64,000 nucleotides of DNA from Roseibium marinum (GTDB lineage Bacteria; Pseudomonadota; Alphaproteobacteria; Rhizobiales; Stappiaceae). A program made the position numbers and the translations under genes. This document shows, piece by piece, positions 18,828 to 28,367 of this stretch. The stretch's first letter is position 1. The number at the start of each line of letters is the position of its first letter. A model generated the notes under the pieces. The model did not search any database and was not told the origin of the DNA. It was given only the letters and a program-made list of their open reading frames with translations. The stretch lies in assembly GCF_002906165.1 (NCBI RefSeq), contig NZ_PPCN01000003.1:186001-250000 (forward strand). The letters run 5' to 3'.

Positions 18828-19490
18828 TCAATCGCTGAAATCGACCGAGTCCGCCTTAACACCGAGTTCCTCCAGCACCTCTTCCAGAGCCTTCATCATT
18901 GGCGGCGGGCCGCACAGGTAGAAGCGCTTGTCGAGGTCCGGCACCAGGTCCTTCAGAAGATCCGCGTCGATCTCGCCATGGTGGGTGCCGGCGGTGTCCT
19001 TGTCTGACAGAATATGATCGACCTTCAGGCCGTCCATCGCTTCCAGCTCCTCCTTGTAGATGATGTCGGCGGTGGACTTGTTGGCGAAAATCAGCTGATT
19101 GCCGGCCAGCTTGCCCGTCTTGTCGAGGTGGCGGAAGATCGCCATGAAAGGCGTGATGCCCGCGCCGCCGGCGATAAACACACCCGGTTCCTCGTAGCGG
19201 AATGTCTCGAAGGGATCGGCGATCAGCACCGTGTCGCCTTCCTTGAGCCTGTGCAGCTTCTCGGTGACGCCGTCACGTTCCGGATAGCCCTTGATGGTGA
19301 ACTCAAGCGACTTTTCCTCCGGCAGGGAGGTCATCGTGAACGGCCGCGTTTCGTCCCGCCAGCCATCCTCGTCCAGCGCGATTTCCGTCGCATCGCCGAC
19401 ATTGAACGCAAAATCCTCCGGCTCCGCGATCCGGAACCGCTTCACGTCATGGGTCACCTGGTCGATCTTCAAAATGCTTGTCTTGTGCAT
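18828..19490 (-). CDS. Ferredoxin-NAD(P)+ reductase-like FAD oxidoreductase
   Basis: A 220-residue flavoprotein from the ATG at 19490, which is preceded by GGAGACTGCC. The FAD domain carries RPFTMTS (the RxYS-type flavin motif, with Phe for Tyr). The NAD(P) domain carries GGAGITPFMAI and the terminal CGPPPMMKALEEVLEELGV. It lacks a 2Fe-2S domain, so it is a stand-alone reductase module. The last residue is aspartate (SVDFSD), not the aromatic residue of classic plant-type FNR. It is flanked on both sides by long repeat-rich spacers. The electron acceptor is unknown. Confidence 0.85.
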   Translation of the reverse strand: MHKTSILKIDQVTHDVKRFRIAEPEDFAFNVGDATEIALDEDGWRDETRPFTMTSLPEEKSLEFTIKGYPERDGVTEKLHRLKEGDTVLIADPFETFRYEEPGVFIAGGAGITPFMAIFRHLDKTGKLAGNQLIFANKSTADIIYKEELEAMDGLKVDHILSDKDTAGTHHGEIDADLLKDLVPDLDKRFYLCGPPPMMKALEEVLEELGVKADSVDFSD

Positions 19491-20171
19491 GGCAGTCTCC
19501 TTCGTGTCTCTCAAGGAGAACGCGAGGGCGGGGACGGTGGTTCCGGCTGGACACCTGCTGCGGGCGGGAACAGCGTTCAGAGTGCAAGGCAGCCTCCTGC
19601 ACCCGACGACCTTAGCCTTCTTGGCACAAGCGCCGCCCCACCCACGGTGTAGTCCCGTCCTCCGAGCCGGTGGGCTTGAGCACGAGTGTGCGGCTTACAG
19701 AAGGATCGGCAGCAAGGTCGTGCACGCGCGGATAGGCCAATGGATCCCGGGTCAAGCCCGGGATGACCTGATAGAATGGCTGTGGTTGAACACTGAGTTG
19801 GAGCTCGCAGTTGAATCAGAAAGAGAAGCGGAGGGCTCGTGCCCGTCGCTTTTTATCCGCCGATGCGTTTGAGGCCGGCTCCGAGCGTCGCGGGTTCGGA
19901 GGATAGCAAAGATTTCCCGCTCATGAGCTCACCTCACCCTCCGAGGTCATCCCGGGCCTGACCCGGGATCCACTCATTATCCAGAGCATCGGTAACGCGA
20001 ATGCGGGCGGGCGGACCGGGAAGACATAACCGAAAGTTGTTCCAAGGCGGATAGGCCAATGGATCCCGGATCAGGTCCGGGATGACTCCGTTGAGAGGCT
20101 TTTTCAGCGGCTCGCGGCAGTGTTGGCAGTTGAATCAGAATGTGAAGAGAGGCGTGCCTGGTGTTTGACTG
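19491..20171. repeat. Spacer with duplicated GCGGATAGGCCAATGGATCCCGG unit
   Basis: No gene is supported. A 40-bp unit at 19728-19767 recurs at 20047-20086 with three differences; both contain a CCCGG palindrome. A second shared piece, CAGTTGAATCAGAA plus a purine-rich tail, follows at 19808 and again at 20127, so a block of about 107 bp is duplicated in direct orientation with a diverged middle. A third, inverted CCCGGGCCTGACCCGGG unit lies at about 19946-19970. Confidence 0.65.
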
Positions 20172-21983
20172 TCACGCCTCGTTCAGCATTTCCAGCTCCA
20201 GCCACTGCTCTTCGGCGGAATCCTTTTCTGTCGTCAAATCAGTGATTTGCTGCGAAAGCCTGGCAAATTTATCAGGGTGCTTCACGTAAAGCTGCGGGTC
20301 GTTCATGTCGGCGCGAAGGGCTTCAAGCTTTGCTTCAATTTTTTCGATCTGGCCGGGCAAAGTCTTCAAAAGATGCTGCTGCGTGAAGCTGAGTTTGGAT
20401 TTCTGCTGTGGTTTTTGCGCCGAAGCACTTGAATTCGCGGGCTTTTCCTTCTTTGCCGGGCCCGCGGCCTTGTCGATCTTGCGGGCGGTGACGCCTTCGC
20501 CGCGCTGGGCGAGCATGTCGGTATAGCCGCCGGCGTATTCGCGCCACAGGCCGTCGTCTTCGGAGACGATGACGGATGTCGCCACCCGGTCGAGGAAGTC
20601 GCGGTCGTGCGAGACGATCAGCGCGGTGCCGGGATAATCGGCCAGCAGTTCCTGCAGGAGGTCGAGGGTCTCCAGGTCGAGATCGTTGGTCGGTTCGTCG
20701 AGCACCATCAGGTTGGAGGTGTTGGCGAGCGCCCGGGCGAGCATGGCGCGGGCGCGCTCGCCACCGGACAGCGCGCTGACCGGGGTGCGCGCCTGTTCCG
20801 GCGAAAACAGGAAGTCCTTCATGTAGGACATCACGTGTTTGGTTTCATCGCCGATGACGACGGTGTCGCCGCGCCCACCGGTCAGAACGGAAGCGAGAGT
20901 GTCGTTGAGGTCGAGATTCTCGCGCTTCTGGTCGAGCGTGACCATCTCCAGGTTGGTGCCTAGCCGCACGGACCCGGTGTCCGGGGCAAGCTCCCCGGTC
21001 AGCATTTTCAACAGCGTGGTCTTGCCCGCGCCGTTCGGGCCGACGAAGCCGACCCGGTCACCGCGCTGGATGCGGGTGGAAAAATCCTTGACGATCTCGC
21101 GCGCGCCATAGGTCTTGGAAATTCCCTTGGCCTCGATCACCAGCTTGCCGGAGACTTCGGCCTCCGTGGCGCTGAGTTTGGCGGTGCCTTGCGGGCCGCG
21201 ATGCTCGCGCTTCTGTTTGCGCAGGTCCGCCAGTTCGCGCACCCGGCGCATGTTGCGTTTGCGGCGCGCGGTCACGCCGTAGGTCATCCAGTGTTCTTCG
21301 CGCTTGATCTTCTGGGCGAGCTTCTGCTGGTCGATCTCTTCCTGCTCGAAGACTTCGTCGCGCCAGGTCTCGAAATGGGCGAACCCCTTGTCCATGCGCC
21401 GGCACGTTCCCCTGTCGATCCAGACCGTGGCCCGCGACAGGTTTTCCAGGAAACGCCGGTCGTGGGAAATCAGCACCAGGGCGGATTTCATGCTCTTCAG
21501 CTCTTCTTCCAGCCATTCGATGGCCGGCAGGTCCAGATGGTTGGTCGGCTCGTCGAGCAGCAGGATATCCGGTTCCGGCGCAAGGCAGCGGGCGAGCGCC
21601 GCGCGGCGCGCTTCGCCACCCGACAGTGAATTCGGGTCTTCCTGGCCTGTCAGGCCGAGCACGTCCAGCAGATAGGCGCCCCGGTAGGGGTCGTCGCCTT
21701 CCGTCAGGCCCTCGTTGACATAGTCGAGAGTGGTCGCATAGGCGGAAAGGTCCGGATCCTGCGGCAGATAGCGCAGGGTGCGGCCCGGCTGAAGGAAGCG
21801 CTCGCCGCTATCCATCTCCACCATGCCGGCGGCGATTTTCAAAAGCGTCGATTTGCCGGAGCCGTTGCGGCCCACCAGGCCCAGGCGATCGCCCTCGGAG
21901 ACGGAAAGCTCCGCCCCGGTCAGGAGCGGCGTGCCGCCGAAGGTCAGGTGAATGTCGCGCAGGATGAGAAGGGGCGGGGCCAT
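20172..21983 (-). CDS. uup: ABC-F family ATPase (Uup type)
   Basis: A 603-residue soluble protein with two ATP-binding cassettes and no membrane spans. Walker A motifs are GRNGSGKST and GPNGAGKTT. Signature motifs are LSGGEARRAA and LSGGERARAM. Walker B motifs are LLLDEPTNHLDL and MVLDEPTNDLDL. A basic linker joins the cassettes, and the C-terminus from about 540 is a charged coiled coil (QIEKIEAKLEALRADM), the mark of the Uup subgroup. ABC-F proteins act on ribosomes; Uup is also tied to DNA-structure and replication phenotypes in E. coli. It is transcribed alone. Confidence 0.9.
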   Translation of the reverse strand: MAPPLLILRDIHLTFGGTPLLTGAELSVSEGDRLGLVGRNGSGKSTLLKIAAGMVEMDSGERFLQPGRTLRYLPQDPDLSAYATTLDYVNEGLTEGDDPYRGAYLLDVLGLTGQEDPNSLSGGEARRAALARCLAPEPDILLLDEPTNHLDLPAIEWLEEELKSMKSALVLISHDRRFLENLSRATVWIDRGTCRRMDKGFAHFETWRDEVFEQEEIDQQKLAQKIKREEHWMTYGVTARRKRNMRRVRELADLRKQKREHRGPQGTAKLSATEAEVSGKLVIEAKGISKTYGAREIVKDFSTRIQRGDRVGFVGPNGAGKTTLLKMLTGELAPDTGSVRLGTNLEMVTLDQKRENLDLNDTLASVLTGGRGDTVVIGDETKHVMSYMKDFLFSPEQARTPVSALSGGERARAMLARALANTSNLMVLDEPTNDLDLETLDLLQELLADYPGTALIVSHDRDFLDRVATSVIVSEDDGLWREYAGGYTDMLAQRGEGVTARKIDKAAGPAKKEKPANSSASAQKPQQKSKLSFTQQHLLKTLPGQIEKIEAKLEALRADMNDPQLYVKHPDKFARLSQQITDLTTEKDSAEEQWLELEMLNEA

Positions 21984-22200
21984 GAGTGCCTTGTTGGTGG
22001 CTTGGACAGCGGTTCGGATCGGCGCCCGGTTTACTGGCCGGACCGGAGCCGCGCAAGCGTGTTGGTGAGGAGCGCCTGTTTTTTTGATCGGGGCCGTCGA
22101 GATTTTCGCAAATTATTCGGTTATGATCTTGCGACGTGGACAGGGGCCGATCACCACAGCGCAGTCTAAGGGCAAGCCCCGGCTGTCAGGAGGAAGCACC
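21984..22200. other. Divergent promoter region of uup and the BA14K gene
   Basis: No gene is seen. The only clear signal is the ribosome-binding site CAGGAGGAAG (22187-22196), four bases before the ATG at 22201. Confidence 0.5.
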
Positions 22201-22725
22201 ATGCCTGATCAGATGAAACGGATCGAAACGGCCGCAGTCAAGGAACTGCGCCCGGCCGGAGCAGCGACCCTGTTCCGGATATTGAAATCCTTCGCGGCCG
22301 TCGCGCTGCTGTGCGCCGTATCGGTCGGCGCCACTGTCCTGACATCTCCGGGGCAGGCCCGCGCCGACGGCATCTACTTCAGCGGCAACGGCTTCAGCGT
22401 CGGCATCGGAACCCGAGGGTTTCGCGGGGCCTACTTCAACGGGCCGGTCGGTTTCTACGGCCCGCCCTACCGGCCTTACGGCGCGCCCTATTATTATCAC
22501 CCCTATGACTCGCGCGCCTATCCCTACCGGTCCCGCGTCTATGTCAATCCACCCCGTCACAGAGGGTATCAGGGAGGGCAGCCCAGGCGTGTTCCCTATT
22601 CCAAGACCGGCCTGGCTCCGTTCACACCCGCCTGGACGGCTTATTGCGCGCGCAAGTTCAAATCCTTCAATCCCAACACCGGGACGTATCTGGCCTATAG
22701 CGGAAAATATCGATTTTGCCGTTAA
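22201..22725 (+). CDS. BA14K family secreted/surface protein
   Basis: A 174-residue protein. A hydrophobic segment at about residues 25-48 (ILKSFAAVALLCAVSVGATVL) ends near GQARADG, a plausible signal-peptide cleavage. A Gly/Tyr/Pro-rich middle follows (GFYGPPYRPYGAPYYYHPYD). The last 35 residues, TPAWTAYCARKFKSFNPNTGTY...RFC, are the BA14K domain, first described as an immunoreactive 14-kDa Brucella antigen with lectin-like behaviour. The frame is open to 22084, but AGGAGG before 22201 fixes the start. The family is largely restricted to Hyphomicrobiales, which supports the taxonomic reading. Confidence 0.85.
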   Translation: MPDQMKRIETAAVKELRPAGAATLFRILKSFAAVALLCAVSVGATVLTSPGQARADGIYFSGNGFSVGIGTRGFRGAYFNGPVGFYGPPYRPYGAPYYYHPYDSRAYPYRSRVYVNPPRHRGYQGGQPRRVPYSKTGLAPFTPAWTAYCARKFKSFNPNTGTYLAYSGKYRFCR

Positions 22726-22946
22726 AATTGAAATAAAATTCCCTGCAATCTCGGAAAGAAAACGGGATGCAGGGCAAAGTCTGGGAAAATTATTCTCGCA
22801 AATCCGAGAAATCGGCAATAACATCGCCTTTTTAAAGACGTGAACGGAATGTGTCGTTGGGGAACGCTTGATTACACGTAAAGAGCGTGAAATCTTCTGA
22901 CCCGTCGTTTCTGGATGTCAACAATAACCCTCGAGGGGAGAGCGAT
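22726..22946. other. Spacer upstream of the oligopeptide transporter operon
   Basis: A small hairpin, TTCTCG-CAAATC-CGAGAA (about 22793-22810), lies about 70 bp after the BA14K stop. The remainder shows no gene. GGGGAG before 22947 is the ribosome-binding site of the binding-protein gene. Confidence 0.45.
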
Positions 22947-24533
22947 ATGTCCAAATCCATGCGCGTCACCGCGCTTGCGGCCGTTCTGATGGCCGCCACC
23001 ACGCTTACCGCGACCGCGGAGGTGGTCTACCACCGCGGCAACACCGCCGATCCGGAAACCCTGGACCAGCACAAGACCTCCACGGTCTATGAGGCGCATA
23101 TCCTGCGTGACCTTTACGAGGGTCTCGTCGCCTATAGCGCCGCCGGCAAGATCGTTCCCGGCGTCGCCAGCGACTGGGCCGTCTCCGACGACGGCAAGGT
23201 CTACACCTTCACGTTGCGTGACGATGCCAAATGGTCCAACGGCGACCCGGTGGTCGCGGGCGATTTCGAGTATTCCCTGCATCGCATCATGGCACCGGAA
23301 ACAGGCGCCAAATACGCCAATGTGCTGTACCCGATCCTCAATGCCGAAGCCGTCAACAAGGGCGAAATGAAGCCGGAAGATCTGGGCGTCAAGGCACTCG
23401 ACGATCACACTCTGGAAATCACGCTCGCGTCGCCGACACCTTATTTCATCGATCTGCTCGGCCACCAGACCGGCCTGCCGGTGCACCCGGCTTCCGTTGA
23501 GAAATTCGGGTCCGACTTCGTCAAGGCGGAAAACATCGTCACAAACGGGCCGTTCACCCTGACCGAGTTCGTGCCGAACGCGCATGTGAAGGCGGTCAAG
23601 AACCCCTATTACCACGACGCCGATAATGTGAAGATCGATACGGTCTATTTCCATCCGACCGAGGATCGCGGCGCGGCGCTGCGCCGCTTCCAGGCGGGCG
23701 AACTGCACACCAACAACGATGCGCCGACCGAGCAGGTCGCCTTCATGCGTGAAAACCTGGGCGAGCAGTTCCGTGTCGCACCGTATCTGGGCACCTACTA
23801 CTACGCCTTGAACCATGAAGACGAGGCGCTGAGCAATCCGGACGTCCGTCAGGCCCTGTCCATGTCCATCGACAGGGAATTCCTGGCCGACGAAATCTGG
23901 GGCTCGACCATGGTCGCCGGCTATTCCTTCGTGCCGCCGGGGATCGGCAACTACGGCGATCCTGCCTTCGCCGACTACAAGGACATGTCCCAGATCGACC
24001 GCGAGGAAAAGGCGCTCGAGCTGCTTGAGAAGGCCGGTTACGGTCCGGACCATCCCTTCAAGCTGACGATCAACTACAACACCTCCGAAAACCACAAGAA
24101 CACGGCCGTTGCCATTGCCGACATGTGGAAGCCGCTGGGTGTCGATGTCTCGCTGATCAATACCGACACGAAAACGCACTACGCCATGCTGCGCGACCGT
24201 CAGGATTTCGATGTCGCCCGTGCAGGCTGGATCGGCGATTATTCCGATCCGCAGAACTTCCTGTTCATGGTCGAAAGCGACAATGACGGCTTCAACTACG
24301 CCCGCTACAACAATCCGGAATATGACGCGCTGATGGATGAGGCCGCCGTGACGGTCGATCTGGAAAAACGCGCCGACATCCTGAAGAAGGCCGAAGAGAT
24401 CTTCATGCGGGACCTGCCCTTCATTCCGATGATGTACTACGGCTCCATGAACCTTGTCTCAGACAAGGTCGCCGGATTTGAGGACAACCTCCTCAACATC
24501 CACCCGAGCCGTTGGCTGACTATCTCCGAATGA
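22947..24533 (+). CDS. oppA: Oligopeptide ABC transporter substrate-binding protein (OppA-like)
   Basis: A 528-residue periplasmic protein of solute-binding family 5. The signal peptide is MSKSMRVTALAAVLMAATTLTATA with likely cleavage before EVVYHRG. The mature part begins with RGNTADPETLDQHKTSTVYEAHILRDLYEGL, the family opening, and ends with PFIPMMYYGSMNLVSDKV. It captures peptides and delivers them to the two permeases encoded directly downstream. The start at 22947 has GGGGAG upstream; the frame is open a further 60 bp. First gene of a four-gene operon. Confidence 0.9.
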   Translation: MSKSMRVTALAAVLMAATTLTATAEVVYHRGNTADPETLDQHKTSTVYEAHILRDLYEGLVAYSAAGKIVPGVASDWAVSDDGKVYTFTLRDDAKWSNGDPVVAGDFEYSLHRIMAPETGAKYANVLYPILNAEAVNKGEMKPEDLGVKALDDHTLEITLASPTPYFIDLLGHQTGLPVHPASVEKFGSDFVKAENIVTNGPFTLTEFVPNAHVKAVKNPYYHDADNVKIDTVYFHPTEDRGAALRRFQAGELHTNNDAPTEQVAFMRENLGEQFRVAPYLGTYYYALNHEDEALSNPDVRQALSMSIDREFLADEIWGSTMVAGYSFVPPGIGNYGDPAFADYKDMSQIDREEKALELLEKAGYGPDHPFKLTINYNTSENHKNTAVAIADMWKPLGVDVSLINTDTKTHYAMLRDRQDFDVARAGWIGDYSDPQNFLFMVESDNDGFNYARYNNPEYDALMDEAAVTVDLEKRADILKKAEEIFMRDLPFIPMMYYGSMNLVSDKVAGFEDNLLNIHPSRWLTISE

Positions 24534-24635
24534 CCTGACACCACCGGACCGGCGGGCTAGGGGCCGTACCCTGGACCTGCCGGTTCTGGCAAGGCGGCGT
24601 TGCAAGACCGCCGTTGAACGACAGGGGCAAAGCCT

Positions 24636-25559
24636 ATGCACCGCTATGTGCTCGGTCGATTGCTTGGCGCAATTCCGACCATCTTTCTGATTGTAACCAT
24701 CTCCTTCTTCCTGATCCGTATCGCCCCGGGCGGTCCCTTCGATCTGGAACGGCCTCTTGAGGCCAAGGTGATGGAGAACCTGAACAAGATCTACCATCTC
24801 AATGAACCGCTCTGGAACCAGTACCTGCTCTATCTGAAGAGCGTCGCGCAGCTGGATTTCGGCCCGAGTTTCTATTTCCGCGACTTCACCATCAACGAAC
24901 TGTTCGCGCAAAGCCTGCCGATCTCGATCCAGCTGGGACTGTCGGCCCTTTGCCTGGCGCTGGTCGCCGGTGGAACGATGGGCGTCTTCGCCGCGCTGCG
25001 CCAGAACAAGACGGCCGATTACACGGTCATGGCGGCGGCGACCCTCGGCGTGACCGTTCCGAATTTCGTCGTTGCACCGATCCTCACCCTGATCCTCGGC
25101 GTCTGGCTCGGCTGGCTGCCGGTCGGCGGATGGGACGGCGGCAAGTTCGTCAACGTCATCCTGCCTGTCGTCACACTGGCGCTGCCGCAGATCGCCGTGG
25201 TCGCGCGTCTGACGCGCGGCTCGATGATCGAGGCTCTGCGCTCCAACCACGTGCGCACCGCCAGGGCCTACGGCCTGACAGGCTTCATGGTCGTTGTGGT
25301 GCATGCGCTCAGGGGCGCGATCCTGCCCGTGGTCTCCTATCTTGGCCCCGCGGCCGCGGCTCTCCTGACGGGCTCCGTGGTGATCGAGACCATTTTCGGC
25401 ATTCCGGGCATCGGCCGCTACTTCGTGCAAGGCGCCCTCAACCGCGACTATACGCTGGTGATGGGGACCGTCGTGGTCGTCGCCTGTTTCGTCATCCTGT
25501 TCAACCTCATCGTGGATCTGCTTTATGCGCTGCTCGATCCGCGTGTGCGCTACGATTGA
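24636..25559 (+). CDS. oppB: Oligopeptide ABC transporter permease (OppB-like)
   Basis: A 307-residue inner-membrane protein with six spans. It starts MHRYVLGRLLGAIPTIFLIVTISFFLIRIAPGGPF, the standard OppB/DppB opening, and carries the EAA loop RLTRGSMIEALRSNHVRTARAYGLTGF that docks the ATPase. It ends with the family tail LLYALLDPRVRYD. It lies 102 bp after oppA and 15 bp before oppC. It forms the translocation channel with OppC. Confidence 0.93.
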   Translation: MHRYVLGRLLGAIPTIFLIVTISFFLIRIAPGGPFDLERPLEAKVMENLNKIYHLNEPLWNQYLLYLKSVAQLDFGPSFYFRDFTINELFAQSLPISIQLGLSALCLALVAGGTMGVFAALRQNKTADYTVMAAATLGVTVPNFVVAPILTLILGVWLGWLPVGGWDGGKFVNVILPVVTLALPQIAVVARLTRGSMIEALRSNHVRTARAYGLTGFMVVVVHALRGAILPVVSYLGPAAAALLTGSVVIETIFGIPGIGRYFVQGALNRDYTLVMGTVVVVACFVILFNLIVDLLYALLDPRVRYD

Positions 25560-25574
25560 GGAGGAGCCCGACCC

Positions 25575-26699
25575 GTGACCCTGACCGTGACAAACACTGA
25601 AGCGCCTGCAAAGGGACGCTCCCTGTGGGACGATGCCCGCGACAGGCTGCTGGCGAACCGCGCCGCGGTCGCCAGCCTGATCGTGCTGGCATTCATCGCT
25701 CTCGTTTCCGTCTTCGGACCGATCCTGTCGCCGCACAACTTCGACACCGTCTACCGCGACTACGTCAAGGTGCCGGCAAGCCTTGAAGCCTATCCGCGCG
25801 CCGACCAGGTCGAGCCGGGCTTCCTGTCCGCCGCCCGCCGGGCCCGCGTGAACGTGGAAAGCTATGAGCGCGAGGGCAACAAGGTGATCGCGCAAGTCAG
25901 CTCCAGCCGCGAGATCGACCCGCGCTCCGTGCGCTATATCGACCGCAGCGACCTCTTCCGCGATGCCGAACTGACCGGCCTGTCCGCGGACGGCAAATCC
26001 GCGACGCTGAGCGCCGGCATCAACTTCATGCATTTTTATTTCGGCACCGACGCCAATGGCCGGGACATGATGACCCGGACTTTCATCGCCGGCCGCGTGT
26101 CGCTGACCATCGGGCTGCTGGCGACGGTCGTCGCGATCGCTATCGGCGTGCTCTATGGCGCAACCTCGGGCTACCTCGGCGGCCGGATCGATCAGATGAT
26201 GATGCGGGTCGTCGATATCCTCTATTCGCTGCCCTTCATTTTCTTCGTGATCATGCTGGTGGTGTTCTTTGGCCGCAACTTCATCCTGATGTTCATTGCG
26301 GTCGGCGCGGTGGAGTGGCTCGACATGGCGCGCATCGTGCGCGGCCAGACGCTCTCCATCAAGCGCCAGGAATATGTTCAGGCGGCGGAAGCCATGGGGG
26401 TTTCCGACCGTGGCATCGTGCGCCGGCACATCATTCCGAACACCCTCGGTCCTGTGGTGGTCTACATGACCCTGCTGGTGCCGAAGGTCATTCTTCTGGA
26501 GAGCTTCCTGTCCTTCCTGGGGCTGGGCATTCAGGAGCCGATGACAAGCTGGGGCGTTCTGATTTCCGAAGGCGCGCGCAACCTGCAAGGCGCCTCCTGG
26601 ATGCTGATCTTCCCCTCCATCTTCCTGACATCGACACTGTTCGCGCTGAACTTCATCGGCGACGGGCTGCGCGATGCGCTGGATCCAAAAGACCGGTAA
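25575..26699 (+). CDS. oppC: Oligopeptide ABC transporter permease (OppC-like)
   Basis: A 374-residue membrane permease. After one N-terminal span (residues 27-50) there is an extended periplasmic insert of about 100 residues (HNFDTVYRDYVKVPASLEAYPRADQ...), longer than in short DppC proteins but known in OppC. The five-span BPD_transp_1 core follows, with EAA loop GQTLSIKRQEYVQAAEAMGVSDRGI and tail GDGLRDALDPKDR. It is coupled to oppB and overlaps the open frame of the ATPase gene only upstream of that gene's true start. Confidence 0.92.
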   Translation: MTLTVTNTEAPAKGRSLWDDARDRLLANRAAVASLIVLAFIALVSVFGPILSPHNFDTVYRDYVKVPASLEAYPRADQVEPGFLSAARRARVNVESYEREGNKVIAQVSSSREIDPRSVRYIDRSDLFRDAELTGLSADGKSATLSAGINFMHFYFGTDANGRDMMTRTFIAGRVSLTIGLLATVVAIAIGVLYGATSGYLGGRIDQMMMRVVDILYSLPFIFFVIMLVVFFGRNFILMFIAVGAVEWLDMARIVRGQTLSIKRQEYVQAAEAMGVSDRGIVRRHIIPNTLGPVVVYMTLLVPKVILLESFLSFLGLGIQEPMTSWGVLISEGARNLQGASWMLIFPSIFLTSTLFALNFIGDGLRDALDPKDR

Positions 26700-26709
26700 G
26701 GAGCGGAAC

Positions 26710-28335
26710 ATGAGCACGCAAAGCAAAAAACCGGTCCTCGCCATCAGCAATCTGACCGTCGATTTCGAAACCGCGACGGGGACGGTGAACGCGGTCCGGG
26801 GCGTCGACATTCACGTGAATGCGGGCGAAACGGTCGCGATTGTCGGTGAAAGCGGTTCCGGCAAGAGCCAGGCCATGATGGCGGCGATGGGGCTGCTGGC
26901 TTCCAACGGGCACACCGGCGGCGAAGTCATTTATGAAGACCGCAATATTCTCGGGCTGCCGGTGAGCAAGCTCAATGCGGTGCGCGGCAGGAAGATCACC
27001 ATGATCTTTCAGGAGCCGATGACCTCTCTCGACCCGCTCTATACGATCGGCCGGCAACTGGCCGAACCGCTCGTGGTGCATGGCGGGCTTTCGTGGAAAG
27101 CCGCCCGGGCGAAGGCCCTGGATCTTCTGAAGCTCGTGAACATTCCCGAGCCGGAGCGCAAGATAAAGTCCTATCCCTACGAGATGTCGGGCGGTCAGCG
27201 TCAGCGTGTGATGATCGCGATGGCGCTGGCCAACGATCCGGATGTGCTGATCGCCGATGAGCCGACAACGGCGCTTGACGTGACCACGCAGGCCCAGATT
27301 CTCGATCTCCTGGCCGATCTTCAAAAGCGGCTCGGCATGTCGGTCATCTTCATCACCCATGACCTTGGCATCGTCCGGCGCATCGCCGACCGGGTCTATG
27401 TGATGAAAACCGGGGAGGTGGTCGAAAGCGGCGAGACGGCGGCGATATTCACCAGGCCCGCGCATCCCTATACCAGGATGCTACTGGATGCCGAACCGAC
27501 GGGCCACAAGCTGCCGGTTCCCGACAGCACGCCCGTTCTTCTGGAAGCGCAGAAGGTCAAGGTGGAATTCGAGTTCGATACCGGGTTCCTGCAGCCGAAG
27601 CACATTTTGCGGGCGGTCGACGATATCAGCTTCTCTCTGCGCAAGGGCCAGACACTTGGCATTGTCGGCGAAAGCGGGTCCGGCAAGTCGACGCTCGGCC
27701 GGGCGGTTCTCAATCTGCTTCCGGCGGGCGGACGGGTTGTCTTCAAGGGGCGGCAGATTTCAGGCCTGGACCGGGCGGCCATGCGGGTATTGCGCAAGGA
27801 CATGCAGCTCATCTTCCAGGATCCTTTCGGGTCCCTCAGCCCGCGCATGACCGTCGGACAGGTCATATCGGAAGGGCTGCTGGTTCATGAACCGGCCCTG
27901 ACGGCCAGGGACCGCGATGCGCGGGCGTGCCAGGCGCTGGAGGAAGTGGCTCTCGACCCGGCGATGCGCAACCGCTATCCGCATGAGTTCTCGGGTGGGC
28001 AGCGCCAGCGGATCGCCATCGCCCGCACCATGGTGCTCAAACCGGAGCTGGTTGTGCTGGACGAGCCGACCTCGGCACTGGACCGCACGATCCAGAAACA
28101 GGTCGTGGAGCTGCTCAGGGAGTTGCAGAAGGCGTACGGCCTGACTTATCTCTTCATCAGCCATGACCTCGCGGTCGTGCGGGCCATCGCCGATACGGTG
28201 ATGGTCATGCAGCGCGGCAAGGTCGTTGAAGCGGGCACCGTGGATGCGATTTTCGAGGCGCCGAAAAGCGATTACACCAGGGAGTTGATCGGCGCGGCCA
28301 TGCTCACGCAGCAGCAGATGATGGAAACCGCCTGA
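26710..28335 (+). CDS. Fused dipeptide/oligopeptide ABC ATPase (OppD-OppF fusion)
   Basis: A 541-residue protein with two complete ATP-binding domains in one chain: domain 1 about 8-265 (GESGSGKSQ, MSGGQRQRVMIA, LIADEPTTALDV) and domain 2 about 285-535 (GESGSGKST, FSGGQRQRIAIA, VVLDEPTSALDR). The Q after GK in the first Walker A (GKSQ) is the usual OppD variant. Separate OppD and OppF genes are more common; this is the fused form seen in many alphaproteobacteria. The ATG at 26710 follows AAGGAGCGGAAC. It energises the transporter made by the three genes before it. Confidence 0.93.
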   Translation: MSTQSKKPVLAISNLTVDFETATGTVNAVRGVDIHVNAGETVAIVGESGSGKSQAMMAAMGLLASNGHTGGEVIYEDRNILGLPVSKLNAVRGRKITMIFQEPMTSLDPLYTIGRQLAEPLVVHGGLSWKAARAKALDLLKLVNIPEPERKIKSYPYEMSGGQRQRVMIAMALANDPDVLIADEPTTALDVTTQAQILDLLADLQKRLGMSVIFITHDLGIVRRIADRVYVMKTGEVVESGETAAIFTRPAHPYTRMLLDAEPTGHKLPVPDSTPVLLEAQKVKVEFEFDTGFLQPKHILRAVDDISFSLRKGQTLGIVGESGSGKSTLGRAVLNLLPAGGRVVFKGRQISGLDRAAMRVLRKDMQLIFQDPFGSLSPRMTVGQVISEGLLVHEPALTARDRDARACQALEEVALDPAMRNRYPHEFSGGQRQRIAIARTMVLKPELVVLDEPTSALDRTIQKQVVELLRELQKAYGLTYLFISHDLAVVRAIADTVMVMQRGKVVEAGTVDAIFEAPKSDYTRELIGAAMLTQQQMMETA

Positions 28336-28367
28336 CAGAGGCCTGACCCCTTGCAGCGTGAAAGCAA

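Noticed and set aside
24459-26810. 783-codon antisense frame over the opp operon
   Set aside because: Same reasoning: it covers several conserved genes and is rich in His, Gln and Asp with no recognisable domain.
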